From Faecimorpha stercoravium (GTDB taxonomy: Bacteria > Bacillota > Clostridia > Lachnospirales > Bianqueaceae): DNA of 64,000 bases. The position numbers and the translations under genes were made by a program. Positions 51,845-60,235 of this stretch are shown here, piece by piece (position 1 is the first letter of the stretch; each line of letters begins with the position of its first letter). The stretch spans positions 29,188 through 93,187 of the forward strand of contig DVGT01000062.1 in NCBI GenBank assembly GCA_018712555.1, written 5' to 3'. The notes under the pieces were generated by a model. It was not told the DNA's origin, did no database searches, and was given only the letters and a program-made list of their open reading frames with translations.

Positions 51845-54415
51845 TTATTCCACGGTCATATAGGTTCCCAGTCCGCTGAACTGACGAGAATAACTCACCG
51901 CTTCCTCGTATCGTCCCGACTGCAGAATGATGCGAATGGTATTCCAGATGCATCGCTTCAGATCCATGATATCCAGCGTCCCATCAGCGAGCGCTGTCCG
52001 TATGCTCTCAAAGTCCATCTCCATACCAGGCATGACCATGTCGTTCCCCGCTCTCATGCACCCTGCGGCCGTACACTCACCCCGCGGAGTCGCATTGGTC
52101 GTGGTCCAGTCCGTCATGATCGCACCCGCAAATCCCCATTCATCTCGCGCCGCCTTCGTACAGAGATCATAATGGTTTGCCGCATGGATCCCATTGATCA
52201 TGTTATAGGACGTCATGATCGCCATCGGCTGTGCATCCCGCACGGCGATCTCGAAGCCCTTGAGATAGATCTCCCGCAAGGCACGCTCCGACAGGATCGA
52301 ATCGGATCCCATTCGGTAATCTTCCTGGTTATTGCAGGCAAAATGCTTAATCGTAGCTCCTCGCCCCGCTATGCTCTGCACGCCACGCACAATCGCGCTG
52401 GCCGTCATACCGGATACCAGCGGATCCTCCGAATAATACTCGAAATTCCGGCCGCACAACGGGTTTCGGTGAATGTTCATACCGGGCGCCAGCCACAGAT
52501 CCACCTGAAACAGCTCCATTTCACGCCCGATCATCTCTCCTATTTCATGCAGTAAATCCTGATTCCATGTCTGTGCCAGGAGGGTACCCACAGGGATGGC
52601 CGTACAATACTGGTAATACGTCGTTCCTTTCTTTTCTTTTTTCTGTGAGAAAAATCCTCGCTCAAAAGACGCCAGGAAGTCTCTGCCCATGACTTGCCCA
52701 TTCTCGACCTGATACGTCTGATGAAGCCGTATGCCTGCCGGTCCATCCGCTAAGACAATACTGGCCACATTCCATGGGTCCTCTGCCGCGACCGACGATG
52801 TCTCCGCCGCGGATCCCGGAATCGATACACCGGCAGACCCTAATGCACTGCTTTCCTGTCCCCGACTGGGTTCGCCGCAGGCCAGATGTATGAGCTGTTC
52901 TGTGGAGAGCTGCTCCACAATCTCACCCGCTTGTCCTGACAACGGTTTCTGCGCTGTCGTATAGGCTGCGGTCTGACTGGGCAGATCCTGCGCTGCGATT
53001 TCTACGCTGCACAGGCCCTCCGCTTCCTTATGCCAGGCGACCTCCCGTTCCCGGGTACGTCTCGGATCCGGAGAAAATTCCTCGATATTTTCCTGCGGCA
53101 CGCAAATCGGCGCGCATTGCAGCAGGACATGCTCCTGATCCAGGTGCAGTGAGCCCGAAAGCCGTGCACTCTCCAGGGAATCTCCCACCCATACACCATA
53201 TAAGCCGGCTTCCAGCACCCAGGCCGACTGCTTCTCATCGTACGATGCCAATTGCTCGATAGAAAACGAAACCGTAAGGTCACAGGACGCACCGGGCTGC
53301 AAGACTTTTGTCTTTCCAAAGCCCGCCAGCCTTCGAAACTCTTTCACGAGACGGCCCTGGGGACAGGATACATAGACCTGCAGCACCTCCTTGCCGCTAT
53401 ACTGGTCTCCCGTATTCGTAACCCGTGTCTGAACCCGAATCTGCTTTGCCGAAACATCCCAGACGATATGCGGTACCTCCCATGAGAATGAGGTATAGGA
53501 GAGCCCATGGCCAAATCCAAACCGTACGGGTACCTCGAACGTGTCAAAATAACGATACCCTACATAGATGCCTTCCCGATACACTTCTCGCTCCATATGA
53601 CCGCTATGATAGCTATACGTGTCCGCACTGGGATAATCCGCATAGCTCCTGGCCCAGGTGTCTACCAACTTACCTGATGGCGTAACATCTCCCGCAAATA
53701 CATCAGCCAACGCGTTTCCGCCTTCCTGTCCCGCCTGAACGTAGTACAAAGCAGCCTCTATCTTGGGATACTTCTCCAAAAAGCCCAGATCCACCGGTCC
53801 TCCGGCATTGATCACAAGGACGATATGGTCGTAACAACGGCTTAGCTGCGCCAGTAATCCCTCTTCCTCATCCGATAGGAAATAGTCTCCCTTCTCATCC
53901 CGTCGATCCGCATTCTCGCCTGCAACCCGCGCCAGCACAAACACTGCCGTATCGGCACCATCTTCTTTGGCCATCTCTTCATCAATCTGGGGACCTGCCA
54001 ACATATGGTACGGCGTAGTCGAATACGCATTAAAAAAGTTGCCATTCATCTGCTCCATCTTGCGCAGAATCGTATCTCTCCATTCTTCTCTGGACGAATG
54101 ATACAGCTGCTCATACGCCGTGAGCCAGAACTCACTCGTGATCTCATATCCAGCATTCCGCAGCCCCTGGGCAATGGTCACAGACGCGCGTTCATTCACA
54201 TCTCCCGATCCTGTACCGCCTTTCACCGTACAAACGGCTCCGCCGCCATACAGACCAATCCGTGTGCCCTTGGCTATCGGAAGAAGCTGCCCCTCATTCT
54301 TCAGAAGTACAAATCCCTCCTCTGCCGCTTTCCTGGCCAAGCGGCCATGTTCCACTTCTCTCTGCGTTTTTTCCGGCGAAATGGTGCCGTTCCATGTTCT
54401 TTCTCGTACTTTCAT
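51845..54415 (-). CDS. Glycoside hydrolase family 3 with permuted domain order
   Basis: An 856-residue GH3-like beta-glycosidase without a signal peptide, probably cytoplasmic. The usual second domain comes first (ARKAAEEGFVLLKNEGQLLP near residue 26, GGTGSGDVNE), then a fibronectin-like domain around residues 290-400. The catalytic barrel lies at the C-terminal end (FEYYSEDPLVSG, TIKHFACNNQE, nucleophile Asp in AIMTDWTT near residue 770). Permuted GH3 enzymes are known from rumen and gut Clostridia. A GGAGG site precedes the ATG. It belongs to a block interrupting the rpsB-tsf-pyrH-frr order. Confidence 0.88.
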   Translation of the reverse strand: MKVRERTWNGTISPEKTQREVEHGRLARKAAEEGFVLLKNEGQLLPIAKGTRIGLYGGGAVCTVKGGTGSGDVNERASVTIAQGLRNAGYEITSEFWLTAYEQLYHSSREEWRDTILRKMEQMNGNFFNAYSTTPYHMLAGPQIDEEMAKEDGADTAVFVLARVAGENADRRDEKGDYFLSDEEEGLLAQLSRCYDHIVLVINAGGPVDLGFLEKYPKIEAALYYVQAGQEGGNALADVFAGDVTPSGKLVDTWARSYADYPSADTYSYHSGHMEREVYREGIYVGYRYFDTFEVPVRFGFGHGLSYTSFSWEVPHIVWDVSAKQIRVQTRVTNTGDQYSGKEVLQVYVSCPQGRLVKEFRRLAGFGKTKVLQPGASCDLTVSFSIEQLASYDEKQSAWVLEAGLYGVWVGDSLESARLSGSLHLDQEHVLLQCAPICVPQENIEEFSPDPRRTREREVAWHKEAEGLCSVEIAAQDLPSQTAAYTTAQKPLSGQAGEIVEQLSTEQLIHLACGEPSRGQESSALGSAGVSIPGSAAETSSVAAEDPWNVASIVLADGPAGIRLHQTYQVENGQVMGRDFLASFERGFFSQKKEKKGTTYYQYCTAIPVGTLLAQTWNQDLLHEIGEMIGREMELFQVDLWLAPGMNIHRNPLCGRNFEYYSEDPLVSGMTASAIVRGVQSIAGRGATIKHFACNNQEDYRMGSDSILSERALREIYLKGFEIAVRDAQPMAIMTSYNMINGIHAANHYDLCTKAARDEWGFAGAIMTDWTTTNATPRGECTAAGCMRAGNDMVMPGMEMDFESIRTALADGTLDIMDLKRCIWNTIRIILQSGRYEEAVSYSRQFSGLGTYMTVE

Positions 54416-54484
54416 GTGTATTTTACCTCCTGTTTGTCTCTATTGTCTCACAAAAATACGATTTTGAACAGCCCCTTTTTGATT

Positions 54485-56182
54485 TTAGTGAATCGGGAGT
54501 CCGCAGGAGTGACTTGGTACAGTGTCCAGTTCCTTCTCAGATTGCTGCAGGGCATAATAGCGATATCCGCCGATCAGGTTATAGCACTGAAAACCGTGCT
54601 GCATCAGAATCCGGCAGGCCAGATAGCTCCGCAGACCGCTCTGACAGTTTACATAGATCGGCTTCTGTGGATCCAGTTCACCCATGCGCTCGCGCAGGCT
54701 GTCCAGCGGAATGTGCAGGGTATGGGGGATGTGCCCAGCCGCATACTCCCTGTCCGTTCGCACATCCAGCATGATGATGCTCCCGTCCTGCGGCAGCCCT
54801 TCGATATCCTGATAACGATACTGTTTTACCAGGCCCTGCCGCACATTTTCGATGACAAAACCGGCCATATTCACAGGATCCTTCGCCGAGGAAAACGGAG
54901 GTGCATAGGCCAATTCCAACTCCGCCAGATCCTGTCCCGTCATATGCGCGCGAATGGACACGGCCAGCACGTCGATGCGTTTATCCACGCCCGCAAATCC
55001 CACGATCTGCGCGCCCAGGATGCATCCTGTCTCTTTGTGGAATAAAACCTTCACCGTCATATTGGAGGCCCCCGGATAGTAGCTCGCATGAGACGGTGAA
55101 AATGTGACCACATAGTCATACGGAATGCCCGCCGCCTCTGCGCTCCGTTCATTCAAACCCGTGGACGCAATGCTCATATCAAAGAGCTTCAGGACAGAGG
55201 AGCCCTGGCTTCCCGCATAGCTCGTTTCGATGCCGCACATATGATCTGCCGCGATGCGCCCCTCCTTATTGGCGGGACCCGCCAGGGCAATCCAGGCCGG
55301 TTCCCGGGTCACATAATGCGGTACAGTAACACCGTCGCCTACTGCATAAATATCCGGATCCGACGTCTGCATATGCGGATTCACCACAATAGCGCCCCGC
55401 ATTCCCAGTGTAAGACCCGCATCCTTGGCAAGCCAGGTCTCCGGACTCACACCGATAGCCAGGATCACCAGATCAGTCTCGATGGCCTCCTGCCCCTCTA
55501 CCTGTACGGTAATCCCTGTTTCTGTCCTCTCGATCCCTGTCACATTCTGCCGCAGACGAAGATCTACTCCCATCTTTCGCAGATATGCATGAACACCGCA
55601 GGCCATATCGTAATCCAGCGGCGGCATCACCTGTTCGCTTTTTTGCAGGAGCGTGGTCTGGATCCCGGCATGCATGAGATTCTCCAGCATCTCCAGCCCA
55701 ATGAAGCCACCGCCGACAACAACCGCACGCGCCGGCTTTTTCTTCTCTATCCATTCGCGTATGCGCCAGGTATCTTCCACCGTACGCAGGGTAAAGACAC
55801 CTTCCGATTCTGTCCCTGGAATGTTTGGCTTGATGGCTGTGGCACCTGGTGAAAGCAGGAGCTTATCATAGCTTTCCTCATAGGTCTCTCCCGTGGTCAG
55901 ATTCCGCACCGTTACGGCCTTCTCTTTCCGACGAATCCGGATCGCCTCCTGATGTGTCCGCACCTCGATCCGAAATCGATTCCAGAAACTCGTTGGCGTC
56001 TGCAGCGTCAGGTCCTCTTTCTCAGTAATAACGCCGCCGATATAATAAGGCAACCCACAGTTGGCGTAGGATACATAGCCACTGCGTTCGATGATGATGA
56101 TCTCCGCGGATTCATCCAGTCTTCTGAGCCTTGCCGCGGCAGTCGCGCCTCCTGCGACCCCTCCAATAATCACGACTTTCAT
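54485..56182 (-). CDS. FAD-dependent CoA-disulfide/persulfide reductase with rhodanese domain
   Basis: A 565-residue pyridine nucleotide-disulfide oxidoreductase. The FAD motif IIGGVAGGATAAARLRRL is at the start and a single active Cys lies in SYANCGLPYYIGG near residue 43, as in CoA-disulfide reductases and NADH oxidases. The NAD motif is VVGGGFIGLEMLENL near residue 155. The C-terminal rhodanese domain has its Cys in VNCQSGLRSYLA near residue 515. This fusion is known from NADH-dependent persulfide reductases. It probably handles oxidative or sulfur stress. Confidence 0.9.
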   Translation of the reverse strand: MKVVIIGGVAGGATAAARLRRLDESAEIIIIERSGYVSYANCGLPYYIGGVITEKEDLTLQTPTSFWNRFRIEVRTHQEAIRIRRKEKAVTVRNLTTGETYEESYDKLLLSPGATAIKPNIPGTESEGVFTLRTVEDTWRIREWIEKKKPARAVVVGGGFIGLEMLENLMHAGIQTTLLQKSEQVMPPLDYDMACGVHAYLRKMGVDLRLRQNVTGIERTETGITVQVEGQEAIETDLVILAIGVSPETWLAKDAGLTLGMRGAIVVNPHMQTSDPDIYAVGDGVTVPHYVTREPAWIALAGPANKEGRIAADHMCGIETSYAGSQGSSVLKLFDMSIASTGLNERSAEAAGIPYDYVVTFSPSHASYYPGASNMTVKVLFHKETGCILGAQIVGFAGVDKRIDVLAVSIRAHMTGQDLAELELAYAPPFSSAKDPVNMAGFVIENVRQGLVKQYRYQDIEGLPQDGSIIMLDVRTDREYAAGHIPHTLHIPLDSLRERMGELDPQKPIYVNCQSGLRSYLACRILMQHGFQCYNLIGGYRYYALQQSEKELDTVPSHSCGLPIH

Positions 56183-56236
56183 GCTGATCCTCTCCTTTTT
56201 CAGTCAATCTATAAGCCATCGCACTTCCGGTTCCTC

Positions 56237-56415
56237 ACTCGGGGCGTGGCTCTTTTTTCTGGTATAGATGGCTGTCATGCCACGCCTATTGTACCATACT
56301 TCAGATGCCCTTCGGAGTTTGACGCCCTTTGGCGGCAAACTCGGGGCGTGGCTCAATTTCTTCTAAATATGGGTGGCTGTCATGCCACGCCTATTGTACC
56401 ACATTTCAGATGCCC
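56237..56415. repeat. Pair of direct repeats, each a potential hairpin, with a hairpin between
   Basis: Unit 1 is 56237-56311 and unit 2 56339-56415, a period of about 102 bases. Both start ACTCGGGGCGTGGCTC and share GGCTGTCATGCCACGCC, TATTGTACCA and TCAGATGCCCT, so arms GGCGTGGC and GCCACGCC are inverted. The gap holds a separate hairpin, GAGTTTG/CAAACTC with CGCC/GGCG inside (56315-56342). The 332-base gene gap 56183-56514 contains these, a promoter at its right end and nothing else recognised. Confidence 0.9.
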
Positions 56416-56452
56416 TGTCTGTGACAAAATCACAGGATTTTCAAAAATATCC

Positions 56453-56480
56453 TTGACAGAATCCGCAGTTCGGCTATGAT
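56453..56480 (+). promoter_or_regulatory. Promoter of the PF09818 ATPase gene
   Basis: A consensus TTGACA (56453-56458) and TATGAT (56475-56480) are 16 bases apart, 35 bases before the ATG. Confidence 0.75.
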
Positions 56481-56514
56481 GTAATAAAAACACAAAATAG
56501 GGAGGCAATGTGAT

Positions 56515-58224
56515 ATGCAGATGGCTGCAGATCTGAGAAATCTACTAGAAAAAATCGATCACCGGGGATACCCGGCCTATAAAGATACGCGAGGAACCTA
56601 TCAGTTTCCCCAGTACATGCTCTCCATTGACCATGTTCAGGGGGATCCTTTTGCATCCCCGTCCAAATTGAGCATTCATGTGAAGGGAACCGTCGCCGGC
56701 TTTCCTCGTCCCCTCTATGCATCCCCCTGTCAGCGAATCGCCCTGCAGGATGAATTAACAAGACAATTTGGGCGGCAGATTCATCAATTTTCTTTTCAAG
56801 CAAAAGGTTCCGGCAAAAGCGGAATCCTCCAGGTCAGCCCATGTGGTCAGGAAATTCTGGAGCGAACTGCCTGCCAGATGAATCCTACCACAGGCGATCT
56901 TTTACTGCGCTTTGAGGTGGGATTCCCGGCCAATGGACGTACCATCAATGCCCGAGAACTCATGAAAATCCTCTTCGATTTTCTGCCCCAATGCGTGGAG
57001 CATTCTTTATACTATCGAAATCTGGATGCACGGAGATTGCAGTCCATTGCAGATCTGGCAGAGGATCAGCAATATATTCGAGAGCAGTTGCCAAGGCTCG
57101 GCCTCTGTGCTTTTGTTGCCGATGGGAGCATCCTGCCCCGAGAATCCGGGATATCCTCTCGCCCTATGAAGCAGGGGATTCCCTTTGTGTCCCCGGAATC
57201 TATGCGAGTCACGCTGGATCTGCCTCATAAAGGCCGGATCAGCGGCATGGGAATCCGAAAAGGAATCACCCTGATTGTCGGTGGTGGATATCATGGTAAG
57301 TCCACCCTGCTCTCAGCCTTGGAGATGGGAGTCTATTCTCATATCGCTGGAGATGGCCGGGAATATGTCATCACCGATCATACGGCAATGAAAATCCGTG
57401 CCGAAGATGGGCGCAGCATCTACAAGACGGACATCTCCATGTTTATCAACGACTTGCCGAATGGTAAAGATACCCACGCTTTCGTGACAGAAGATGCCAG
57501 TGGCAGCACTTCGCAGGCCGCGAATGTGATAGAGAGCCTAGAAGCCGACGCCTCCCTGCTTCTCATCGACGAAGATACCAGCGCGACGAATTTTATGATT
57601 CGCGATGAGCTGATGCAGCGTGTCATTCACCGGGATATGGAACCCATTACCCCTTTTATCGATCGCATTCGAGAACTCTATGAGACATATGGCATCTCCA
57701 CCATCGTAGTGGCTGGCAGTTCCGGTTCCTACTTTCACGTTGCCGACAGCATCATCCAGATGGATCGCTATATTCCTCGGGATATCACTGCATATGCCAA
57801 AAAAGAGGCCTCTGCCTTTCCAGTTCGAGATGAACCCGTATTGCCGGCGCCCGAGCCCAATTTTAACCGAAAGCCTAAGGCTTCCAGCGAATTTCGTGAC
57901 CCGGGACGCATCAAGATGAAAACATTAGGGCGTGACGGCGTGATGATCCAGCGGGAGACCATCGATCTGCGATATGTCGAGCAGATCGCAGATACCGAGC
58001 AAGTAACCGCTCTGGGATATTGTATCCTTTATGCGCAAAAACACCTTCTAATTGGCCAGAAAACTCTGCGTCAAATTGCCCAGGAACTCGATCAGCTTGT
58101 GGATCAGAAGACATTAGGAGCGCTGTGCGAAAATCCTTCTCATATCAGCCCTATGGCGCGTCCCAGAAAACAGGAAATCCTGGCATGCTTCAATCGGTAT
58201 CGCACATTGCTCCATCGTTCATAA
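56515..58224 (+). CDS. ABC-class predicted ATPase, PF09818 family
   Basis: A soluble 569-residue protein of the family described as predicted ATPase of the ABC class, function unknown. An N-terminal domain of about 240 residues precedes the nucleotide site. Walker A is VGGGYHGKSTLL near residue 257, a signature-like DASGSTSQAANVIE near residue 327 and Walker B LLLIDEDTSATNFM near residue 350. The start at 56515 is set by GGGAGG. It lies on the plus strand amid minus-strand genes, with repeats on both sides (56237-56415 and 58235-58286). Confidence 0.88.
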   Translation: MQMAADLRNLLEKIDHRGYPAYKDTRGTYQFPQYMLSIDHVQGDPFASPSKLSIHVKGTVAGFPRPLYASPCQRIALQDELTRQFGRQIHQFSFQAKGSGKSGILQVSPCGQEILERTACQMNPTTGDLLLRFEVGFPANGRTINARELMKILFDFLPQCVEHSLYYRNLDARRLQSIADLAEDQQYIREQLPRLGLCAFVADGSILPRESGISSRPMKQGIPFVSPESMRVTLDLPHKGRISGMGIRKGITLIVGGGYHGKSTLLSALEMGVYSHIAGDGREYVITDHTAMKIRAEDGRSIYKTDISMFINDLPNGKDTHAFVTEDASGSTSQAANVIESLEADASLLLIDEDTSATNFMIRDELMQRVIHRDMEPITPFIDRIRELYETYGISTIVVAGSSGSYFHVADSIIQMDRYIPRDITAYAKKEASAFPVRDEPVLPAPEPNFNRKPKASSEFRDPGRIKMKTLGRDGVMIQRETIDLRYVEQIADTEQVTALGYCILYAQKHLLIGQKTLRQIAQELDQLVDQKTLGALCENPSHISPMARPRKQEILACFNRYRTLLHRS

Positions 58225-58234
58225 GGGGGCTACT

Positions 58235-58286
58235 TTCTCATCACTCTTTGTAAATTTTACATTCCTTTTTGCCGGAGTGATGAGAA
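58235..58286 (-). repeat. Single inverted copy of the 52-bp element found in the 28-kb array
   Basis: The ends TTCTCATCACTC (58235-58246) and GAGTGATGAGAA (58275-58286) form a perfect 12-bp inverted repeat. Read on the minus strand, TGTAAAAT starts at element position 26, as in array units, and the overall length is 52. The core TGTAAA-A-TTTACA is itself symmetric here. It sits between the ATPase stop and a terminator, in the opposite orientation to the array. Confidence 0.88.
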
Positions 58287-58310
58287 TTCCAGGGACGCCC
58301 TCTCTTAAAC

Positions 58311-58355
58311 AAAAAGCTCTATGCAAGCGGTCATCCCACTCACATAGAGCTTTTT
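58311..58355. terminator. Bidirectional terminator between the ATPase gene and tsf
   Basis: AAAAAGCTCTATG (58311-58323) and CATAGAGCTTTTT (58343-58355) form a perfect 13-bp stem with A- and T-runs, serving both convergent genes. Confidence 0.92.
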
Positions 58356-58374
58356 ATATTTACGTAAGAACAGA

Positions 58375-59292
58375 TTACTGTCCCATCTGCTTTGCTACTT
58401 CTGCTGCAAAGTCTTCCTGCTTCTTTTCGATACCTTCACCAGTCTCATAACGAACATAGCCCGTTACGGTAACCTCGCAGCCTACTTCCTTGGAGACCTG
58501 CTTCAGGTACTTACCTACGGTCAGCTCATCGTCACGGAAGTACACCTGATCCTGCAGACAATACTCCTTCAATTCCTTATTCAGACGGCCTTCCACCATC
58601 TTCTTCAGAATAGCCTCGGGCTTGCCCTCCTTGGAAGCCTGCTCCATCAGAATAGCTCTCTCATGCTCCAGGAATTCCTGAGGCACGTCATCGCGCGTAT
58701 TGTAACGAGGATTCAATGCAGCTACCTGCATTGCCACGTTCTTAGCGGCTTCCTTCACGGCGTCGTTTACGATCTCGCTGTTCACATTGACCAGAACTGC
58801 GATACGGCCGCCACCATGCACGTAAGCGCCTACATAGCTGTTGCTCTTTACCTGCTCGAAACGACGAATCTGCAGATTCTCGCTGATCACAGCAACCTTC
58901 GCTACCAGTGCATCCTTAACGGTGATGCTAGGATCCTTCTCCCAAGCTTCTGCCATAAAGCCGTCCATATCCGTCGCCTTCGTATCCAGCGCCTGATGCG
59001 CCACGTCAGCTACAAACTCCTGGAAAATCGCATTCTTCGCAACGAAGTCTGTCTCAGAGTTGACCTCTACGATTGCGCCTGTCTTCTGATCCTCAGATAC
59101 CGCGACAGCCACCAGACCCTCAGCGGCTATACGACCGGCCTTCTTAGCCGCCGTAGCAATACCAGCCTTACGAAGGTACTCGATAGCGGCATCCATGTCG
59201 CCGTCGCTTGCCGTAAGAGCCTTCTTACAATCCATCATACCTGCGCCGGAAATCTCACGCAGTTCCTTTACCATAGCTGCTGTAATATTCAT
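58375..59292 (-). CDS. tsf: Elongation factor Ts
   Basis: Nucleotide exchange factor for EF-Tu; 305 residues. The UBA-like N-terminus has ITAAMVKELREISGAGMMDC followed by KKAL. The core segment VEVNSETDFVAKN near residue 76 contacts EF-Tu. A GGAGGG site precedes the ATG. It follows rpsB after a 31-base gap and ends the rpsB-tsf unit at the terminator at 58311. Confidence 0.98.
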   Translation of the reverse strand: MNITAAMVKELREISGAGMMDCKKALTASDGDMDAAIEYLRKAGIATAAKKAGRIAAEGLVAVAVSEDQKTGAIVEVNSETDFVAKNAIFQEFVADVAHQALDTKATDMDGFMAEAWEKDPSITVKDALVAKVAVISENLQIRRFEQVKSNSYVGAYVHGGGRIAVLVNVNSEIVNDAVKEAAKNVAMQVAALNPRYNTRDDVPQEFLEHERAILMEQASKEGKPEAILKKMVEGRLNKELKEYCLQDQVYFRDDELTVGKYLKQVSKEVGCEVTVTGYVRYETGEGIEKKQEDFAAEVAKQMGQ

Positions 59293-59323
59293 GCTCTTCC
59301 CTCCGAATGTGTAGGATATATGA

Positions 59324-60085
59324 TTACTCTTCTTCCTCTTCCTGTGCCTCAGCCTCGACTTCGCCCTCGGCTTCAGCCTCTTCCTCAGCGGCGCTCATCT
59401 GCTCGCCCTGATTTGCCTCGATTACGGCGTCTGCCATCGTCGCAGCGATCAACTTCACCGCACGAATTGCGTCGTCGTTACCCGGAATCACATAGTCAAT
59501 CTCATCCGGATCACAGTTTGTATCTACAATACCTACCAGCGGAATGTCCAGAATATGCGCTTCCTGAATGGCGATATGCTCCTTGCGCGGATCCACGACG
59601 AAAATCATGTCCGGCACTTCCTTCATATCCCGAATTCCGTTCAGGTTCTTCTGCAGCTTGTCCAGCTCTGCCTTCAGATTCAGCACTTCCTTCTTCGGCA
59701 GTACATCAAAAGTACCATCCGCTTCCATGGTCTCCAGCTCAATCATACGATCGATACGGCTGCGGATCGTCTTGAAGTTTGTCAGCATACCACCCAGCCA
59801 ACGGTTGTTCACATAGAACATGCCGCAACGCTCAGCCTCACTCTTTACAGCCTCCTGTGCCTGCTTCTTGGTACCCACAAACAGAATCTTACCACCTTCA
59901 GCCGCAACAGCCTTGACTGCTGCATACGCCTCATCCACCTTGCGGTTGGTCTTCTGCAGGTCGATAATATAGATGCCATTACGCTCCGTAAAGATGTAAG
60001 GAGCCATCTTGGGGTTCCATCTTCTGGTCTGATGTCCGAAATGCACGCCGGCTTCCAGAAGCTGCTTCATAGAAATAACACTCAT
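59324..60085 (-). CDS. rpsB: Ribosomal protein S2
   Basis: 30S subunit protein of 253 residues. The start SMKQLLEAGVHFGHQTRRWN and the IDLQKTNRKVDEAY, NRWLGGMLTN and VDTNCDPDEIDYVIPGNDDA segments are typical. The C-terminus is an unusually acidic Glu/Ala tail of about 25 residues. The ATG at 60085 is chosen because GGAGGG precedes it. It is followed by tsf. Confidence 0.98.
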   Translation of the reverse strand: MSVISMKQLLEAGVHFGHQTRRWNPKMAPYIFTERNGIYIIDLQKTNRKVDEAYAAVKAVAAEGGKILFVGTKKQAQEAVKSEAERCGMFYVNNRWLGGMLTNFKTIRSRIDRMIELETMEADGTFDVLPKKEVLNLKAELDKLQKNLNGIRDMKEVPDMIFVVDPRKEHIAIQEAHILDIPLVGIVDTNCDPDEIDYVIPGNDDAIRAVKLIAATMADAVIEANQGEQMSAAEEEAEAEGEVEAEAQEEEEE

Positions 60086-60235
60086 GTCTTTCCCTCCGAT
60101 AATTTTGTTTTTCCTCCTTATCCAGCCGTTTTCACATCCCACCCATTAGGGCACCGAGACATTATGACTGGAAAGTGTGGATTTGCCCATTCACGGGCCG
60201 ACCTTTAGTATACTGGATTTTCCTCGAAAAATCAA
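60086..60235 (-). promoter_or_regulatory. Promoter and long leader of rpsB-tsf
   Basis: On the minus strand, TTGATT (60235-60230) and TATACT (60212-60207) are 17 bases apart; the -35 box contains the stop codon of the upstream sigma gene. The roughly 115-base leader has a GCCC/GGGC hairpin near its start and complementary TTCCAG and CTGGA segments further on. Autogenous control by S2 is plausible because rpsB leaders are regulated in other bacteria, but this is inference. Confidence 0.55.
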
